The notes below the pieces were generated by a model that was not told the DNA's origin, did no database searches, and saw only the letters and a program-made list of their open reading frames with translations. From contig CAMDML010000008.1 in NCBI GenBank assembly GCA_945902215.1, forward strand, positions 1-64,000: a stretch of DNA of 64,000 nt. Reading direction: 5' to 3'. The stretch is from Klebsiella pneumoniae. Its GTDB lineage: Bacteria; Pseudomonadota; Gammaproteobacteria; Pseudomonadales; Pseudohongiellaceae. Made by a program: the position numbers and the translations under genes. Shown piece by piece: positions 8,840-18,453 of the stretch (position 1 is its first letter; each line of letters starts with the position of its first letter).

Positions 8840-9178
8840 TTACGGGGTAAGGGTCTTGATATAGGCGGCTACGTCCAGCATAGCCTGATCATCTACCAGG
8901 ATCTGTGCCATTGGTGCCATCTGCATGCCGTAGGTGTCTTTAGGGTTGTTACCACGGATGCCGCCTTTGAAGTTCTGCAACTGACGCACAACGTACCACT
9001 CTTCCTGGCCAGCCAATTTGGGCGCGTTCAGGGCTTCCATCCCTTCACCGTTCGCGCCATGGCAGGCGCCACAGGTAGCGAACAGGGTTTTGCCGCGTGC
9101 GGCATCGCCTGCAGCCAGGGCGCCGGTGGACGACAGGGTGACTAGAGCGGCGACTGCCAAGGTGTTCATCAACTTCAT
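8840..9178 (-). CDS. small class I cytochrome c
   Basis: A 112-residue periplasmic mono-heme cytochrome. A signal peptide of about 22 residues (cleavage near ALAA/GDAA) is followed by the heme motif CGACH (36-40), then GANGEGMEALNAPKLAGQ. A methionine-rich stretch YGMQMAPM probably supplies the axial ligand, and the C-terminal helix is DVAAYIKTL. The fold resembles the halves of cytochrome c4 and the cytochrome c5/c553 group. A strong AGGAG ribosome binding site lies seven bases before the ATG. The gene is monocistronic, with its own terminator, and is divergent from dcd. Confidence 0.9.
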   Translation of the reverse strand: MKLMNTLAVAALVTLSSTGALAAGDAARGKTLFATCGACHGANGEGMEALNAPKLAGQEEWYVVRQLQNFKGGIRGNNPKDTYGMQMAPMAQILVDDQAMLDVAAYIKTLTP

Positions 9179-9397
9179 TGCAATACTCCTGTGGAGAGAT
9201 CAACTGACGATTGAGGCGTTTTTGACACGCCGTGAGCTTAATTGGAACCTGCTTAATCGGGACTTAACTGGAGCGAGGACGGATTCAGGTATGGTATCTT
9301 TGCCCGCCGCGAAAACGGGCGCGATTATAGCGATTTTTTGGCTCGCGGCGCAGCACAGTGGTCCATATTTTTCTTCAATGGCGGGATAAAGCAGTAC

Positions 9398-9967
9398 ATG
9401 AGCATCAAATCAGACAAATGGATACGCCGCATGGCCCAGGAACACGGCATGCTGCACCCTTTCGAGCCGAATCAAGTCCGGGAAGTGAACGGCGGCAAGG
9501 TGATCTCCTTTGGCACGTCCAGCTATGGCTACGACGTGCGCTGCGCCAACGAATTCAAGATTTTCACCAACGTCCATACTTCCAACGTGGTGGACCCGAA
9601 GAACTTTGATCCCAACAGTTTTGTCAGCATCACCGAGGATTATTGCATCATACCGCCCAACTCTTTTGCATTGGCGCGCACTGTCGAATACTTCCGCATT
9701 CCGAAAAATGTTCTGACTATCTGCCTGGGTAAATCCACCTACGCGCGTTGCGGCATTATAGTGAACGTGACGCCGCTCGAACCGGAGTGGGAAGGGCATG
9801 TGACGCTTGAGTTTTCCAACACCACGCCGCTGCCGGCGAAGATCTATGCCAATGAAGGTGTAGCACAGATGCTGTTCCTTGAATCGGACGAGCAATGTGA
9901 AGTCACCTACAAGGATCGTAACGGCAAATACATGCGGCAGATGGGCGTCACGCCGCCCAAGCCCTGA
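9398..9967 (+). CDS. dcd: dCTP deaminase
   Basis: Deaminates dCTP to dUTP, feeding thymidylate synthesis. The 189-residue form starting at MSIKSDKWI matches the usual length of 188-193. The motifs [20 protein letters not shown] and [11 protein letters not shown](V)TLE are those of the trimeric Dcd/Dut fold, with the catalytic glutamate in the last one. An upstream in-frame start at 9338 would add 20 residues unlike the family, so 9398 is preferred. It lies nine bases before ccmA and may share its transcript. Confidence 0.95.
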   Translation: MSIKSDKWIRRMAQEHGMLHPFEPNQVREVNGGKVISFGTSSYGYDVRCANEFKIFTNVHTSNVVDPKNFDPNSFVSITEDYCIIPPNSFALARTVEYFRIPKNVLTICLGKSTYARCGIIVNVTPLEPEWEGHVTLEFSNTTPLPAKIYANEGVAQMLFLESDEQCEVTYKDRNGKYMRQMGVTPPKP

Positions 9968-9976
9968 GGCACATCC

Positions 9977-10606
9977 ATGCTGGCCGCCGTCGATCTGTGC
10001 TGCGAACGCGACGAGCGCGAGCTCTTCACACATCTGGATTTCATCATCGCTGCCGGTGAGGTGCTGCATGTGCAGGGCGCCAACGGCAGTGGCAAAACCA
10101 CGCTGCTGCGCATCTTGTGTGGACTCAACGACGAATTCACCGGCAGCATCCTCTGGCAGGGACACAAGCGTGACGCTGTAAGTGAAAGTTTCCACTCTGG
10201 TGTGTTCTATCTGGGCCACAGTCCCGCGATCAATAAAACTCTCACCCCGTTGCAAAATTTGCGTTGGTACTGCGCGAGCCGTGGTTTCGCCGACGATGCT
10301 GCAATCCTGCAGGCACTGTCAGGCATGGGGCTCACAGGCTATGAAGATATTCCCTGTTATCAGATGTCGGCTGGCCAGCAACGCCGTGTGAGTCTGGCGC
10401 GTATGCAGTTGGCACCGGCGACCCTCTGGATACTGGATGAGCCGTTCACCGCGCTTGATCGTAAAGGCGTTGCTGATCTGGAAGCCAGAATCGCCGCGTT
10501 CGCACGCAGTGGTGGAGCAGTGATTCTTACTACGCACCATCCCTTGCAATTGGCCTGTACACTGCGCGTCATCAATCTCGATGCGCAAGTGGGAGTTGCG
10601 ATATGA
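9977..10606 (+). CDS. ccmA: heme exporter ATP-binding protein CcmA
   Basis: ATPase subunit of the CcmABCD complex, which releases heme-loaded CcmE from CcmC during cytochrome c maturation. The 209-residue protein has Walker A GANGSGKTT (34-42), the ABC signature MSAGQQRRVSLAR (about 128-140) and Walker B LWILDEPFTALD. First gene of a complete ccmABCDEFGHI operon; its stop overlaps the ccmB start by four bases. Confidence 0.96.
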   Translation: MLAAVDLCCERDERELFTHLDFIIAAGEVLHVQGANGSGKTTLLRILCGLNDEFTGSILWQGHKRDAVSESFHSGVFYLGHSPAINKTLTPLQNLRWYCASRGFADDAAILQALSGMGLTGYEDIPCYQMSAGQQRRVSLARMQLAPATLWILDEPFTALDRKGVADLEARIAAFARSGGAVILTTHHPLQLACTLRVINLDAQVGVAI

Positions 10607-11298
10607 ACGCAGCGCGCCAGCAACTCGGATTGGGTGGCACGTTGGGTGCCGCGCTGCGCCGCGAACTGTTGATCGCACTACGCAGCCCCGGCAACATCGT
10701 CAACCCGCTGATGTTTTTTGTCATTGCGGTATCACTGTTTCCGCTCGGCGGTGGTTCCGACCAGCAATTTCTTGCCAGCATCGCGCCAGGTGTAGTCTGG
10801 GTAACGGCGCTGCTCGCGGTAATGCTGTCGATGGAAAGTTTGTTCCGCGCTGATTTTGAAGATGGCTCGCTGGAGCAGTTGCTGTTGAGCCCGCAGCCCT
10901 TGTATTTCCAGTTACTCGCCAAAGTATTTGCACATTGGCTGATGAGCGGCTTGCCGCTGGTGCTGCTGGCGCCGTTGCTGGGCTACATGCTGGCACTGCC
11001 GCCTGCCGGCTATATGCCGCTGGTTGCAGGATTGCTGCTCGGCACACCAACGCTGAGCCTGATCGGTGCCATCGGCATGGCGTTAACCGTGGGTTTGTCG
11101 CGCAGTGGCCTGCTGCTCGCTGTGCTAGTATTGCCGCTCTCGATTCCGGTGCTGGTGTTTGGCGCGGGGATCGTTGATAACGCACTCAACGGCCTCCCGG
11201 TGACCGGACTTCTGGCGCTGATGGGAGCGCTCCTGACGCTGGCAACGACGCTGTCGCCGCTGGCCATCGCTGCGGCACTTCGCATCAGCGTAAATTAA
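10603..11298 (+). CDS. ccmB: heme exporter membrane protein CcmB
   Basis: Membrane partner of CcmA. The 231-residue protein has about six hydrophobic segments, an early ALRSPGNIVNPLMFFVI and the characteristic MESLFRADFEDGSLEQLLLSP loop spread over residues 80-100. The start codon overlaps ccmA, which indicates translational coupling, and the start is slightly extended at the N-terminus compared with E. coli CcmB (220 residues). Confidence 0.95.
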   Translation: MNAARQQLGLGGTLGAALRRELLIALRSPGNIVNPLMFFVIAVSLFPLGGGSDQQFLASIAPGVVWVTALLAVMLSMESLFRADFEDGSLEQLLLSPQPLYFQLLAKVFAHWLMSGLPLVLLAPLLGYMLALPPAGYMPLVAGLLLGTPTLSLIGAIGMALTVGLSRSGLLLAVLVLPLSIPVLVFGAGIVDNALNGLPVTGLLALMGALLTLATTLSPLAIAAALRISVN

Positions 11299-11328
11299 AT
11301 TGTGAACTAATCTTTCTGCTTAACGTAT

Positions 11329-12090
11329 ATGTGGCAATGGTTTTATAAACTGGGTTCGCCCAAACATTTCTACGACATGACCACGGGCTTCGTGCCGTGG
11401 CTGGCGTCAGGTACATTTTTCCTGCTTATTGTCGGCCTAGTATGGGGCCTGATGTTTGCTCCCCCGGATTACCAGATGGGTGACAACTACCGCATCATCT
11501 ATATCCATGTGCCGACCGCGACGGGTGCAATATGGATTTACGTGATGATGGCGTCCATGGCCGCAATGCACATGATCTGGAATATCAAAGTAGCCGACAT
11601 GGTGGCAAAGTCTTGCGCGTTGATCGGTGCATCGTTCTGCGCAACCGCGCTGGTTACTGGCGCCGTCTGGGGCAAGCCGACCTGGGGTACCTACTGGATC
11701 TGGGAAGCGAAGCTGACGGCCACTCTGGTTCTGTTCTTCTTCTATATTGGTGTCATGGCGCTGCGCGCTGCATTCGATTCCGACAGTTCCGGCGCCAAGG
11801 CCGCATCCGTGCTGACCTTGGTCGGCGTGGCCAACCTGCCGATTGTCCTGTACGCGGCGGAGTGGTGGGCATCCTTGCATCAGCCGGGTTCTGATATCGG
11901 TACCCGGGCGGATGGGGCCAACCCGCCGGAAATCTGGATTCCCATTTTCTTTACCGGGTTCGGCTTGATCGGGCTGATCTTCCTCATCGTCATCATGCGT
12001 ACACGTAATGAAATCCTGCTGCGTGAACGCAAAGCGCAGTGGGTGCAGGATCTCGTGCAACAGGAGGCTGCCGGTGGAATTCCAGTTTGA
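11329..12090 (+). CDS. ccmC: heme-handling protein CcmC with a variant WWD motif
   Basis: Inner-membrane protein that loads heme onto CcmE. It has 253 residues and six predicted membrane helices. The heme-ligand region IYIHVPTA is present (His60), and a second conserved His lies in SLHQPGS (about 184). The tryptophan-rich motif, usually WGTWWVWDARLT, reads WGTYWIWEAKLT here (119-130), so one tryptophan is tyrosine and the aspartate is glutamate. No Shine-Dalgarno is evident before the ATG, yet the N-terminus MWQWFYKLGSP fits the family. Its last 17 bases overlap ccmD. Confidence 0.94.
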   Translation: MWQWFYKLGSPKHFYDMTTGFVPWLASGTFFLLIVGLVWGLMFAPPDYQMGDNYRIIYIHVPTATGAIWIYVMMASMAAMHMIWNIKVADMVAKSCALIGASFCATALVTGAVWGKPTWGTYWIWEAKLTATLVLFFFYIGVMALRAAFDSDSSGAKAASVLTLVGVANLPIVLYAAEWWASLHQPGSDIGTRADGANPPEIWIPIFFTGFGLIGLIFLIVIMRTRNEILLRERKAQWVQDLVQQEAAGGIPV

Positions 12091-12280
12091 AGGTCTGGCA
12101 GATTTTCTCTACATGGGGGGCTACGCGTTCTACGTGTGGACCTGTTACGTGTTCTTTTCAGTGGTGATGGGGTGGAACCTGATTGCGCCCGTGCTGGAAA
12201 GACGCAAAGTGATGAGCCTGCTGAAAGCCAGAGTGCAACGCGAAGTGGCCCGCTCCGGTCTTACAGAAGCAGGGGAGTAG
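12074..12280 (+). CDS. ccmD: heme exporter protein CcmD (GTG start)
   Basis: A 68-residue single-pass membrane protein that stabilises the CcmABC-CcmE complex. The start is set by a perfect AGGAGG at 12062-12067, six bases before a GTG, inside the end of ccmC. The protein reads FLYMGGYAFYVWTCYVFF, the usual CcmD membrane segment, followed by a basic cytoplasmic tail with RRKVMSLLKARVQRE. An ATG 66 bases upstream is in frame but unlike the family and lies inside ccmC. Confidence 0.9.
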   Translation: MEFQFEGLADFLYMGGYAFYVWTCYVFFSVVMGWNLIAPVLERRKVMSLLKARVQREVARSGLTEAGE

Positions 12281-12287
12281 TATTTTT

Positions 12288-12746
12288 ATGCAAAATGTCC
12301 GCAAACAGAAACTGATGATCGTACTGGCCATCCTGCTCGGCTCGGCTGCCACTGTGGGTCTGTTGCTGGTAGCTTTCGACCAAGGGCTGAACGTGTTCTT
12401 TACGCCGACCGAGATCGCTGAGGGCAAGGTCGGTGCGCAACAGAATTTCCGCATTGGCGGCATGGTCAAGCAAGGCAGTCTGGTGAAACAGGGGCTGGAA
12501 GGAACGCGCATTGAATTCATCGCGACAGACACTAATGAAGACATTCCTGTGGTGTACACCGGCGTACTGCCAGACCTGTTCCGTGAAGGGCAGGGCGTTG
12601 TGGCCGATGGTTACCTGGATGAGAGCGGTGTGTTTCATGCACAACAAATCCTCGCCAAACACGACGAAAACTATATGTCAGCCGAAGTGAAAGCGGCGCT
12701 CGATGCAGCAGCTGCAAAGAATCAGGGAGCGGTTACACCACAATGA
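12288..12746 (+). CDS. ccmE: periplasmic heme chaperone CcmE
   Basis: Carries heme covalently between CcmC and CcmF. The 152-residue protein has one N-terminal membrane anchor (about 10-30) and an OB-fold. The heme-binding histidine is His125 in LAKHDENY, with Tyr129 as expected. Its stop overlaps the ccmF start by four bases. Confidence 0.96.
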   Translation: MQNVRKQKLMIVLAILLGSAATVGLLLVAFDQGLNVFFTPTEIAEGKVGAQQNFRIGGMVKQGSLVKQGLEGTRIEFIATDTNEDIPVVYTGVLPDLFREGQGVVADGYLDESGVFHAQQILAKHDENYMSAEVKAALDAAAAKNQGAVTPQ

Positions 12747-14740
12747 TTCCTGAACTTGGCAATTTCGCGGTAATGCTGGCGCTGTGTCTCGCGCTGTTGC
12801 AGTGCGTGGTCCCGCTCGCAGGCACGGTCACCGGCAACCAATTGTGGATGAGCCTGTGCCGGCCGCTCAGTTCCGGCATCTGGGTGTTCATGGCGCTCAG
12901 CTTCACCTGTCTGGCTTACGCCTTTCTGCACGACGATTTCTCCGTGGCTTATGTGGCCCGCAATTCCAATTCGCTGTTGCCGTCCTATTACAAGTTCGCG
13001 GCGGTATGGGGGGCACACGAAGGGTCATTGCTGTTGTGGGTACTAATTCTCGCAAGTTGGGGCTATGCGGTCAGTCTGCTCAGTCGCAACCTCCCGCTCG
13101 ACATTCTGGCGCGCGTGCTGTCGGTGATGGGCATTATCCAGGCCGGCTTTATGGCCTTCCTGTTGTTCACCTCCAATCCTTTCGAACGCCTGCTATTGAA
13201 CACGCCGAGTGAAGGCTCTGACCTTAATCCCTTGCTGCAGGATTTCGGCCTGATCGTGCACCCGCCGCTGCTGTATATGGGCTACGTCGGTTTCTCAGTG
13301 GCCTTCTCCTTCGCAATTGCTGCGCTACTTACGGGACGTCTTGATGCCGCGTGGGCGCGCTGGACGCGACCGTGGACCAACGCCGCCTGGGCCTTTCTGA
13401 CGATCGGCATCGCAATGGGCAGTTGGTGGTCATACTATGAATTGGGTTGGGGCGGCTGGTGGTTCTGGGATCCGGTGGAAAACGTGTCCTTCATGCCATG
13501 GCTGGTTGGCACCGCACTGATTCATTCGCTGGCGGTCACCGAAAAGCGCGGGGTGTTCAAGAGCTGGACCGTGCTCCTTGCCATCACCGCTTTCTCATTG
13601 AGTTTGCTGGGGGCCTTCATCGTGCGCTCCGGTGTGATCACCTCGGTGCATGCGTTTGCCGTCGATCCAGAGCGCGGCATGGTGCTGCTGGCGCTGCTGT
13701 TGTTCATCATCGGCGGGTCGCTGTTCCTGTACGCGCTGCGCGCGCCGGTTGTTAAGGGGAGTTCGTCCTATGCGGCGAATTCCCGCGAAGTGTTTTTGCT
13801 CATCAACAATGTCCTGCTGGTCGTCGCAATGGCGGCGGTGCTGCTGGGCACGCTGTTCCCGCTGATCCACGAAGCGATCTACGGCGAGGCCAACCGCGTG
13901 TCGATCGGACCGCCGTGGTTCAACATCATGTTCCTCCCCTTGATGGCGCTGGTCAGTTTCTTCCTTGGCATCGGGACCTTTTCGCGCTGGAAACGTACCT
14001 CGTTCGAACACCTGAAACAGCAGGGCGGCAAGGCTCTGTTTGCGAGCATCGCGCTCGGCATCGTGATTCCGCTGGTGGTTACCTGGGACGTAAATCCGGG
14101 AGTGATGCTGGCGCTGTCTCTGGCACTGTGGATCGTGTTCTGCATTGCGCGCGACCTCTGGGACAAGACCGCAAACAAAGCCAGCCGCCTAGCCGGTCTG
14201 CGCAGCCTGGGTCTCAGCTATTGCGGCATGCAACTGGCCCATTTTGGTTTCGCGGTGATCATCTGTGGCGTGTGCCTGACCAGCAACTACAGCATCGAAG
14301 AAGATGTGCGGATGGCGCCCGGCGAGAGCATCACTATCCGCGGCTACGAATTCATTTTTGAAGGCGTCCAGGAACGGCCGGGGCCCAACTACATCGCGGA
14401 GTCCGCCACGATCCGTGTTATGAAAGGTGACAGCGAGTACCTGACCATGCATCCCGAGAAACGTACTTACACGGCGCGCGGCGACACGCAGACCGAAGCG
14501 GACATTCAGGTGGGCTTCTTCCGCGACCTGTTCACCGCCTTGGGCGATGATCGCGGCGATGGCTCATGGGTCGTGCGCATCCACTACAAACCCTTCGTGT
14601 TCTGGATTTGGTTCGGTGCGATCTTGATGGCAATGGGTGGTGTCATCGCGATTCTCGACCGGCGTTATCGCAGCAAGCGGGTCACGGCAGCTGCGGTAGT
14701 GACGCCAGCGGCCGATTCCCTGCTTCCGGAGACGGCATAG
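12743..14740 (+). CDS. ccmF: heme lyase subunit CcmF
   Basis: Core of the heme ligation complex, which transfers heme from CcmE to apocytochromes. It has 665 residues and many membrane helices. The WWD motif WGGWWFWDPVEN is intact at about 236-247, in contrast to the variant in CcmC, and the conserved histidine segments VHPPLLYMGYVGF and WGAHEGSLLLW are present. A large periplasmic domain lies near the C-terminus (about 515-620). Confidence 0.96.
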   Translation: MIPELGNFAVMLALCLALLQCVVPLAGTVTGNQLWMSLCRPLSSGIWVFMALSFTCLAYAFLHDDFSVAYVARNSNSLLPSYYKFAAVWGAHEGSLLLWVLILASWGYAVSLLSRNLPLDILARVLSVMGIIQAGFMAFLLFTSNPFERLLLNTPSEGSDLNPLLQDFGLIVHPPLLYMGYVGFSVAFSFAIAALLTGRLDAAWARWTRPWTNAAWAFLTIGIAMGSWWSYYELGWGGWWFWDPVENVSFMPWLVGTALIHSLAVTEKRGVFKSWTVLLAITAFSLSLLGAFIVRSGVITSVHAFAVDPERGMVLLALLLFIIGGSLFLYALRAPVVKGSSSYAANSREVFLLINNVLLVVAMAAVLLGTLFPLIHEAIYGEANRVSIGPPWFNIMFLPLMALVSFFLGIGTFSRWKRTSFEHLKQQGGKALFASIALGIVIPLVVTWDVNPGVMLALSLALWIVFCIARDLWDKTANKASRLAGLRSLGLSYCGMQLAHFGFAVIICGVCLTSNYSIEEDVRMAPGESITIRGYEFIFEGVQERPGPNYIAESATIRVMKGDSEYLTMHPEKRTYTARGDTQTEADIQVGFFRDLFTALGDDRGDGSWVVRIHYKPFVFWIWFGAILMAMGGVIAILDRRYRSKRVTAAAVVTPAADSLLPETA

Positions 14741-14752
14741 CCGTACTGCACG

Positions 14753-15286
14753 ATGAGCAACCGCGCCAAACTGTTTTTTCCGGTCCTGTTTTTCGTGGGT
14801 ATGCTCGGGTTGTTGTACTTCGGGCTCCACCGCGACCCGAACCTGGTGCCGTCCGCGCTGGTGGACAGAGCGCTGCCGGAGTTCACCAAGCCTGATCTCT
14901 TCGATCCAACCAAAACCGTCAGTTCCATGCAACTGCGTGGTGGTATTTTCCTCGTGAATGTGTGGGCCACCTGGTGTGCGCCCTGCCATTTCGAACATCC
15001 CTATCTTGTCGAGATCAGCGCGCGCGAACCGGACATCACCTTCGTCGGCATCAACTACAAGGATGATCCGCAGCAGGCGCGCGACTTTCTCGACGAGCGC
15101 GGCAATCCCTTCAAACTCAATCTCATCGATGCGGATGGCCATCTGGGCATAGACTTCGGCGTTGCCGGTGCCCCCGAGACCTTTCTGATCGACAGCAGCG
15201 GCACGATCCGATATCGCCATGTCGGTGTGATCGACAACAAGGTGTGGGCGGAAACCTTCGAACCACTTCTGGCGCAGATGCAATGA
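14753..15286 (+). CDS. ccmG: cytochrome c biogenesis thioredoxin CcmG (DsbE)
   Basis: Membrane-anchored periplasmic thioredoxin that keeps apocytochrome CxxCH cysteines reduced. It has 177 residues, an N-terminal anchor (about 8-24), the active site WATWCAPC (Cys75, Cys78) and the family segment FGVAGAPETFLID with the cis-proline. The stop overlaps the ccmH ATG by four bases. Confidence 0.95.
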   Translation: MSNRAKLFFPVLFFVGMLGLLYFGLHRDPNLVPSALVDRALPEFTKPDLFDPTKTVSSMQLRGGIFLVNVWATWCAPCHFEHPYLVEISAREPDITFVGINYKDDPQQARDFLDERGNPFKLNLIDADGHLGIDFGVAGAPETFLIDSSGTIRYRHVGVIDNKVWAETFEPLLAQMQ

Positions 15287-15762
15287 CGCTCCGTGCTTAC
15301 AACCTTGTGCTTGCGCTGTTGTTGCTGATTTCCGGGAGCGCTTGGGCGGCCGCGATCGAAGAGCACACCTTCACTGACGCGGAGCAGGAAGCGCGTTATC
15401 ACAAACTGATCGTCGAGCTGCGTTGTCCCATGTGTACCAACTCCAACCTCGCGGGCTCCGATGCGCCGATCGCCACCGATCTGCGTAACGAAATTCTCAG
15501 TCAATTGCAGGAGGGGCGCAGCGATGAGGAGATCATGGTGTTCATGAAGGCGCGCTACGGCGACTTCATCACGTACCGCCCACCGCTGAACCGGGGCACG
15601 GCCCTGTTGTGGTTCGGACCGCTGGCGGCCTTGCTTGCCGGCTTGGTGATAGTGCGCCGCATGCTGGCCGCTTCCCGTGCCGCTGCTCTCGAAACCTCAT
15701 TGAGTCCCGAAGAAGTGCAGCGCTTACAGACGCTGCTGAAGGACAGCCAGGAATCCCGATGA
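15283..15762 (+). CDS. ccmH: cytochrome c maturation protein CcmH (CcmL type)
   Basis: Thiol oxidoreductase that works with CcmG and CcmI on apocytochrome. With the ATG at 15283 it has 159 residues: signal peptide ending near SAWAAA, the motif LRCPMCTNSNL (Cys48, Cys51), and one C-terminal membrane helix at about 105-123. A start at 15244 is in frame but lies inside ccmG. This is the short form, with the TPR part carried by the separate ccmI gene. Confidence 0.94.
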   Translation: MTLRAYNLVLALLLLISGSAWAAAIEEHTFTDAEQEARYHKLIVELRCPMCTNSNLAGSDAPIATDLRNEILSQLQEGRSDEEIMVFMKARYGDFITYRPPLNRGTALLWFGPLAALLAGLVIVRRMLAASRAAALETSLSPEEVQRLQTLLKDSQESR

Positions 15763-17009
15763 CTGCTTTGTGGCCTTATCTCATTTTACTGAGCATCATC
15801 GCGATGGCGTTCGTCATCGTCCCCTTGTGGCGTTATCGGGAAACTACCGCGCAATCCACGTTGGATCAGCGCAGGGAGAAAAACCGCGATGTGTTTCTGC
15901 AACGTGAAGCTGAGTTGGCTCATGACCAGCTACAGGGCCTCGTCACGGCAGACGAGCACGCCAAATTGCTGGCCGAATTGCAGCGCGCCTTTATGTTCGA
16001 TATGCAGGCGCTGGAAAAGCAGACCGCTGGGAAGAGCACCTGGTCCGGTGGCAAACCGGTACTGCTGATACTGGCGCTGCTGGTGCCGCTCGGCAGTGGG
16101 CTGTTCTACTACAGCTGGGGTTCGGGGCCGGATCTTGCGTTACCGGAGCTGCTGACCAGAGTCGGAACGGCACAGACGGAAGAAGAACAAACTACATTGT
16201 TTGGTGAATTGGCGACATTCCTTCAGCAGCGCTTCGAGCGCCGACCTGACGACATCCAGAGTGGTTACATGCTCGGTACGCTACTGGTAGAGCTGGAACG
16301 TTTTCCTGAAGCAAGCGCGGTATTCGCGTCCATGCTCATGCAGATGGAGCCGGGTCCGGATCGTGCCACGGTGCTCGGTCAGCTCGCACAGGCACAATAC
16401 CTCCAGGATGATTCGCAACTGACCCCGCTCGTGCAAGCGACGATTGATGAAGCACTCGGCATGAACCCCAACGAGTTTGCCGTAATGAGTATTCTCGCGA
16501 TTGATGCTTTTCTTAAACAGGATTTCGTTGGTGCAGTTGGCTACTGGCGCCGGCAGTTGTCTGCCTCAACCCCAGGCTCACAACAAGCGGAAACGCTGCG
16601 CGAGCGCATCGCGATGGTTGAGGCTGCCATGCCCGAAGGAACAACTACCGCTGCTGTAGACACTTCGCAAACCATCACCGTAGTCGTGACCATAGCGCCT
16701 GAGTTGGCGGAGCAGGTGACAGACGACATGCGCCTGTTCATCTATGCGCGCAACCCTGCAATGCCAATGCCGATTCTCGCGCAGAATCTGGCACTACCAG
16801 AGTTTCCATTTACGCTGACCCTCGATAACTCCATGTCCATGACAGGAATGACTCTTGAGACTGCACCTGCGCTTGTTGTTGGCGCGCGGTTGTCACGCTC
16901 CGGTACAGCCACCGCGCAGAGCGGCGACCTGCAGACCCTGTCTGAACCTTTCGCGCTGGCAGATCTCACGGCTCCCGTGCAACTCGTGATCGACGCAATC
17001 GCCCCCTGA
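15759..17009 (+). CDS. ccmI: cytochrome c maturation TPR protein CcmI
   Basis: Binds apocytochrome C-termini for presentation to the CcmFH ligase. From the ATG at 15759, which overlaps the ccmH stop by four bases, the protein has 416 residues: two membrane helices (about 5-22 and 95-115) separated by a basic coiled-coil-like stretch, TPR repeats in the middle (GYMLGTLLVELERFPEASAV), and a beta-rich C-terminal domain. Last gene of the ccm operon. Confidence 0.9.
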   Translation: MTALWPYLILLSIIAMAFVIVPLWRYRETTAQSTLDQRREKNRDVFLQREAELAHDQLQGLVTADEHAKLLAELQRAFMFDMQALEKQTAGKSTWSGGKPVLLILALLVPLGSGLFYYSWGSGPDLALPELLTRVGTAQTEEEQTTLFGELATFLQQRFERRPDDIQSGYMLGTLLVELERFPEASAVFASMLMQMEPGPDRATVLGQLAQAQYLQDDSQLTPLVQATIDEALGMNPNEFAVMSILAIDAFLKQDFVGAVGYWRRQLSASTPGSQQAETLRERIAMVEAAMPEGTTTAAVDTSQTITVVVTIAPELAEQVTDDMRLFIYARNPAMPMPILAQNLALPEFPFTLTLDNSMSMTGMTLETAPALVVGARLSRSGTATAQSGDLQTLSEPFALADLTAPVQLVIDAIAP

Positions 17010-17032
17010 CACTTCAGGGACCGTGAGAGAGT

Positions 17033-18268
17033 ATGACCACAGGCAGATTCAGCTCCCTGCGTTCCGCGCTCAGCAACCGCAATTTTGCGATCTACATCAG
17101 TGGCAATAGCATTTCGCTGATTGGTTACTGGATGCAGCGCCTTGCCGTTGGCTGGCTGACCTGGGAAATCTCGCATTCGGCATTTTGGGTGGGGGCAGTG
17201 GCCTTTGCCGAAATCTTCCCGCTGATTGTCGTTGGACCGCCCTTCGGTGTGTGGGCCGACCGGTTTGATCGCCGCAAGCTCGCGATCATCATGCAAATCT
17301 TCATGATGGCCCAGTCACTGCTGCTCTACGCTGCGATAAGTTTCGATCTGCTTACAATCGGCCTGCTGTTTGCCCTGACACTTGCTGAAGGCATCATCCA
17401 GGCGGCCTACCAGCCCGTGCGACTGGCCTTAATCCCCAGTCTCGTGCGCAAGAGTGATCTTGTTGCCGCCGCTGCCTTCACTGCGGTCAACTTCAATGTC
17501 GCGCGTTTCGTTGGCCCGGCGATCGCCGGGGTTGTGATCAGCCTCTACAGCCCGGCCTGGGCAGTGTTGTTCAATGCGGTGACCTATGCGCTGATTACCG
17601 GTTCCTGGTATTTCATCCGTTTGCCTGACCAGCTACAGGAGCCGGCAAAGACCCAGGGGCTGGGCCGCGACCTGTTGGCCGGATTGCAGTACATCCGCGC
17701 ACGACCACCCTTGCTGGCCATTTTCGTGCTGCTGACGATCAATGCGCTCTTTGCGCGGCCGCTGACGTATCTGCTGTCTGCTTTCGTTGGCGCGGTGTAC
17801 GCGGCCGGACCGGAAACGTTGGCCTTATTCACATCATCCGTTGGTATCGGCGCGGTGCTGGCCGGCCTCAAACTGTCGATGGATGGCCACACGCGGGGAC
17901 TGATCCGGGGCATTCTGGTCAATGCTTTATCGACCACGTTCTGTATGGCCGCGTTCGCACTGACCACCAACAAGGTGCTGGCTGCAGGGCTGCTCCTGGT
18001 GTTCGGTTATTCGCTCACGGTGATCACGGTATCGGCTCAGACCTTGGTGCAAGTCAGTGTCGACGACAACATGCGGGGCAGGGTGCTGAGTCTGTGGGTC
18101 GCTTTCACACGCGGAGCCCCGGCGCTGGGTGTGTTGGTGATCGGTTGGGTCGCCAGTCATGTGGGGCTGATGTGGCCTACGGTGACGGCTGCGCTACTCT
18201 GTCTGACAGGCTTCGCGCTGATGCTGAATAGGCGGTATGAGATGCGCGCATTTTTCGAAGGAGCATGA
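17033..18268 (+). CDS. MFS transporter of the EntS-like (MFS_3) group
   Basis: A 411-residue inner-membrane transporter with about twelve hydrophobic segments. The N-terminal half has LSNRNFAIYISGNSISLIG and the loop FGVWADRFDRRKLA, the MFS motif A equivalent. The overall pattern matches the MFS_3 group, which includes enterobactin exporter EntS. The substrate cannot be predicted. It follows ccmI by 23 bases and may be read through from the ccm operon, but I know of no functional link. Confidence 0.8.
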   Translation: MTTGRFSSLRSALSNRNFAIYISGNSISLIGYWMQRLAVGWLTWEISHSAFWVGAVAFAEIFPLIVVGPPFGVWADRFDRRKLAIIMQIFMMAQSLLLYAAISFDLLTIGLLFALTLAEGIIQAAYQPVRLALIPSLVRKSDLVAAAAFTAVNFNVARFVGPAIAGVVISLYSPAWAVLFNAVTYALITGSWYFIRLPDQLQEPAKTQGLGRDLLAGLQYIRARPPLLAIFVLLTINALFARPLTYLLSAFVGAVYAAGPETLALFTSSVGIGAVLAGLKLSMDGHTRGLIRGILVNALSTTFCMAAFALTTNKVLAAGLLLVFGYSLTVITVSAQTLVQVSVDDNMRGRVLSLWVAFTRGAPALGVLVIGWVASHVGLMWPTVTAALLCLTGFALMLNRRYEMRAFFEGA

Positions 18269-18453
18269 GCCGAAATCAGACTTCTTAAATCCACAATTTT
18301 TGCTTACTTACCAAGGGGTTGATCTGTTTCAAACAAACCCTGCCCTAGTGGTCAGCAGGCTTTTGGTGGGAAGGCGAAAGTGATAACCTGAGCTCCGCCT
18401 CTGGCCCATGTGGCTAGGCGAATATGCCGGTAAAACACCTTTTGGGGGCTTGC

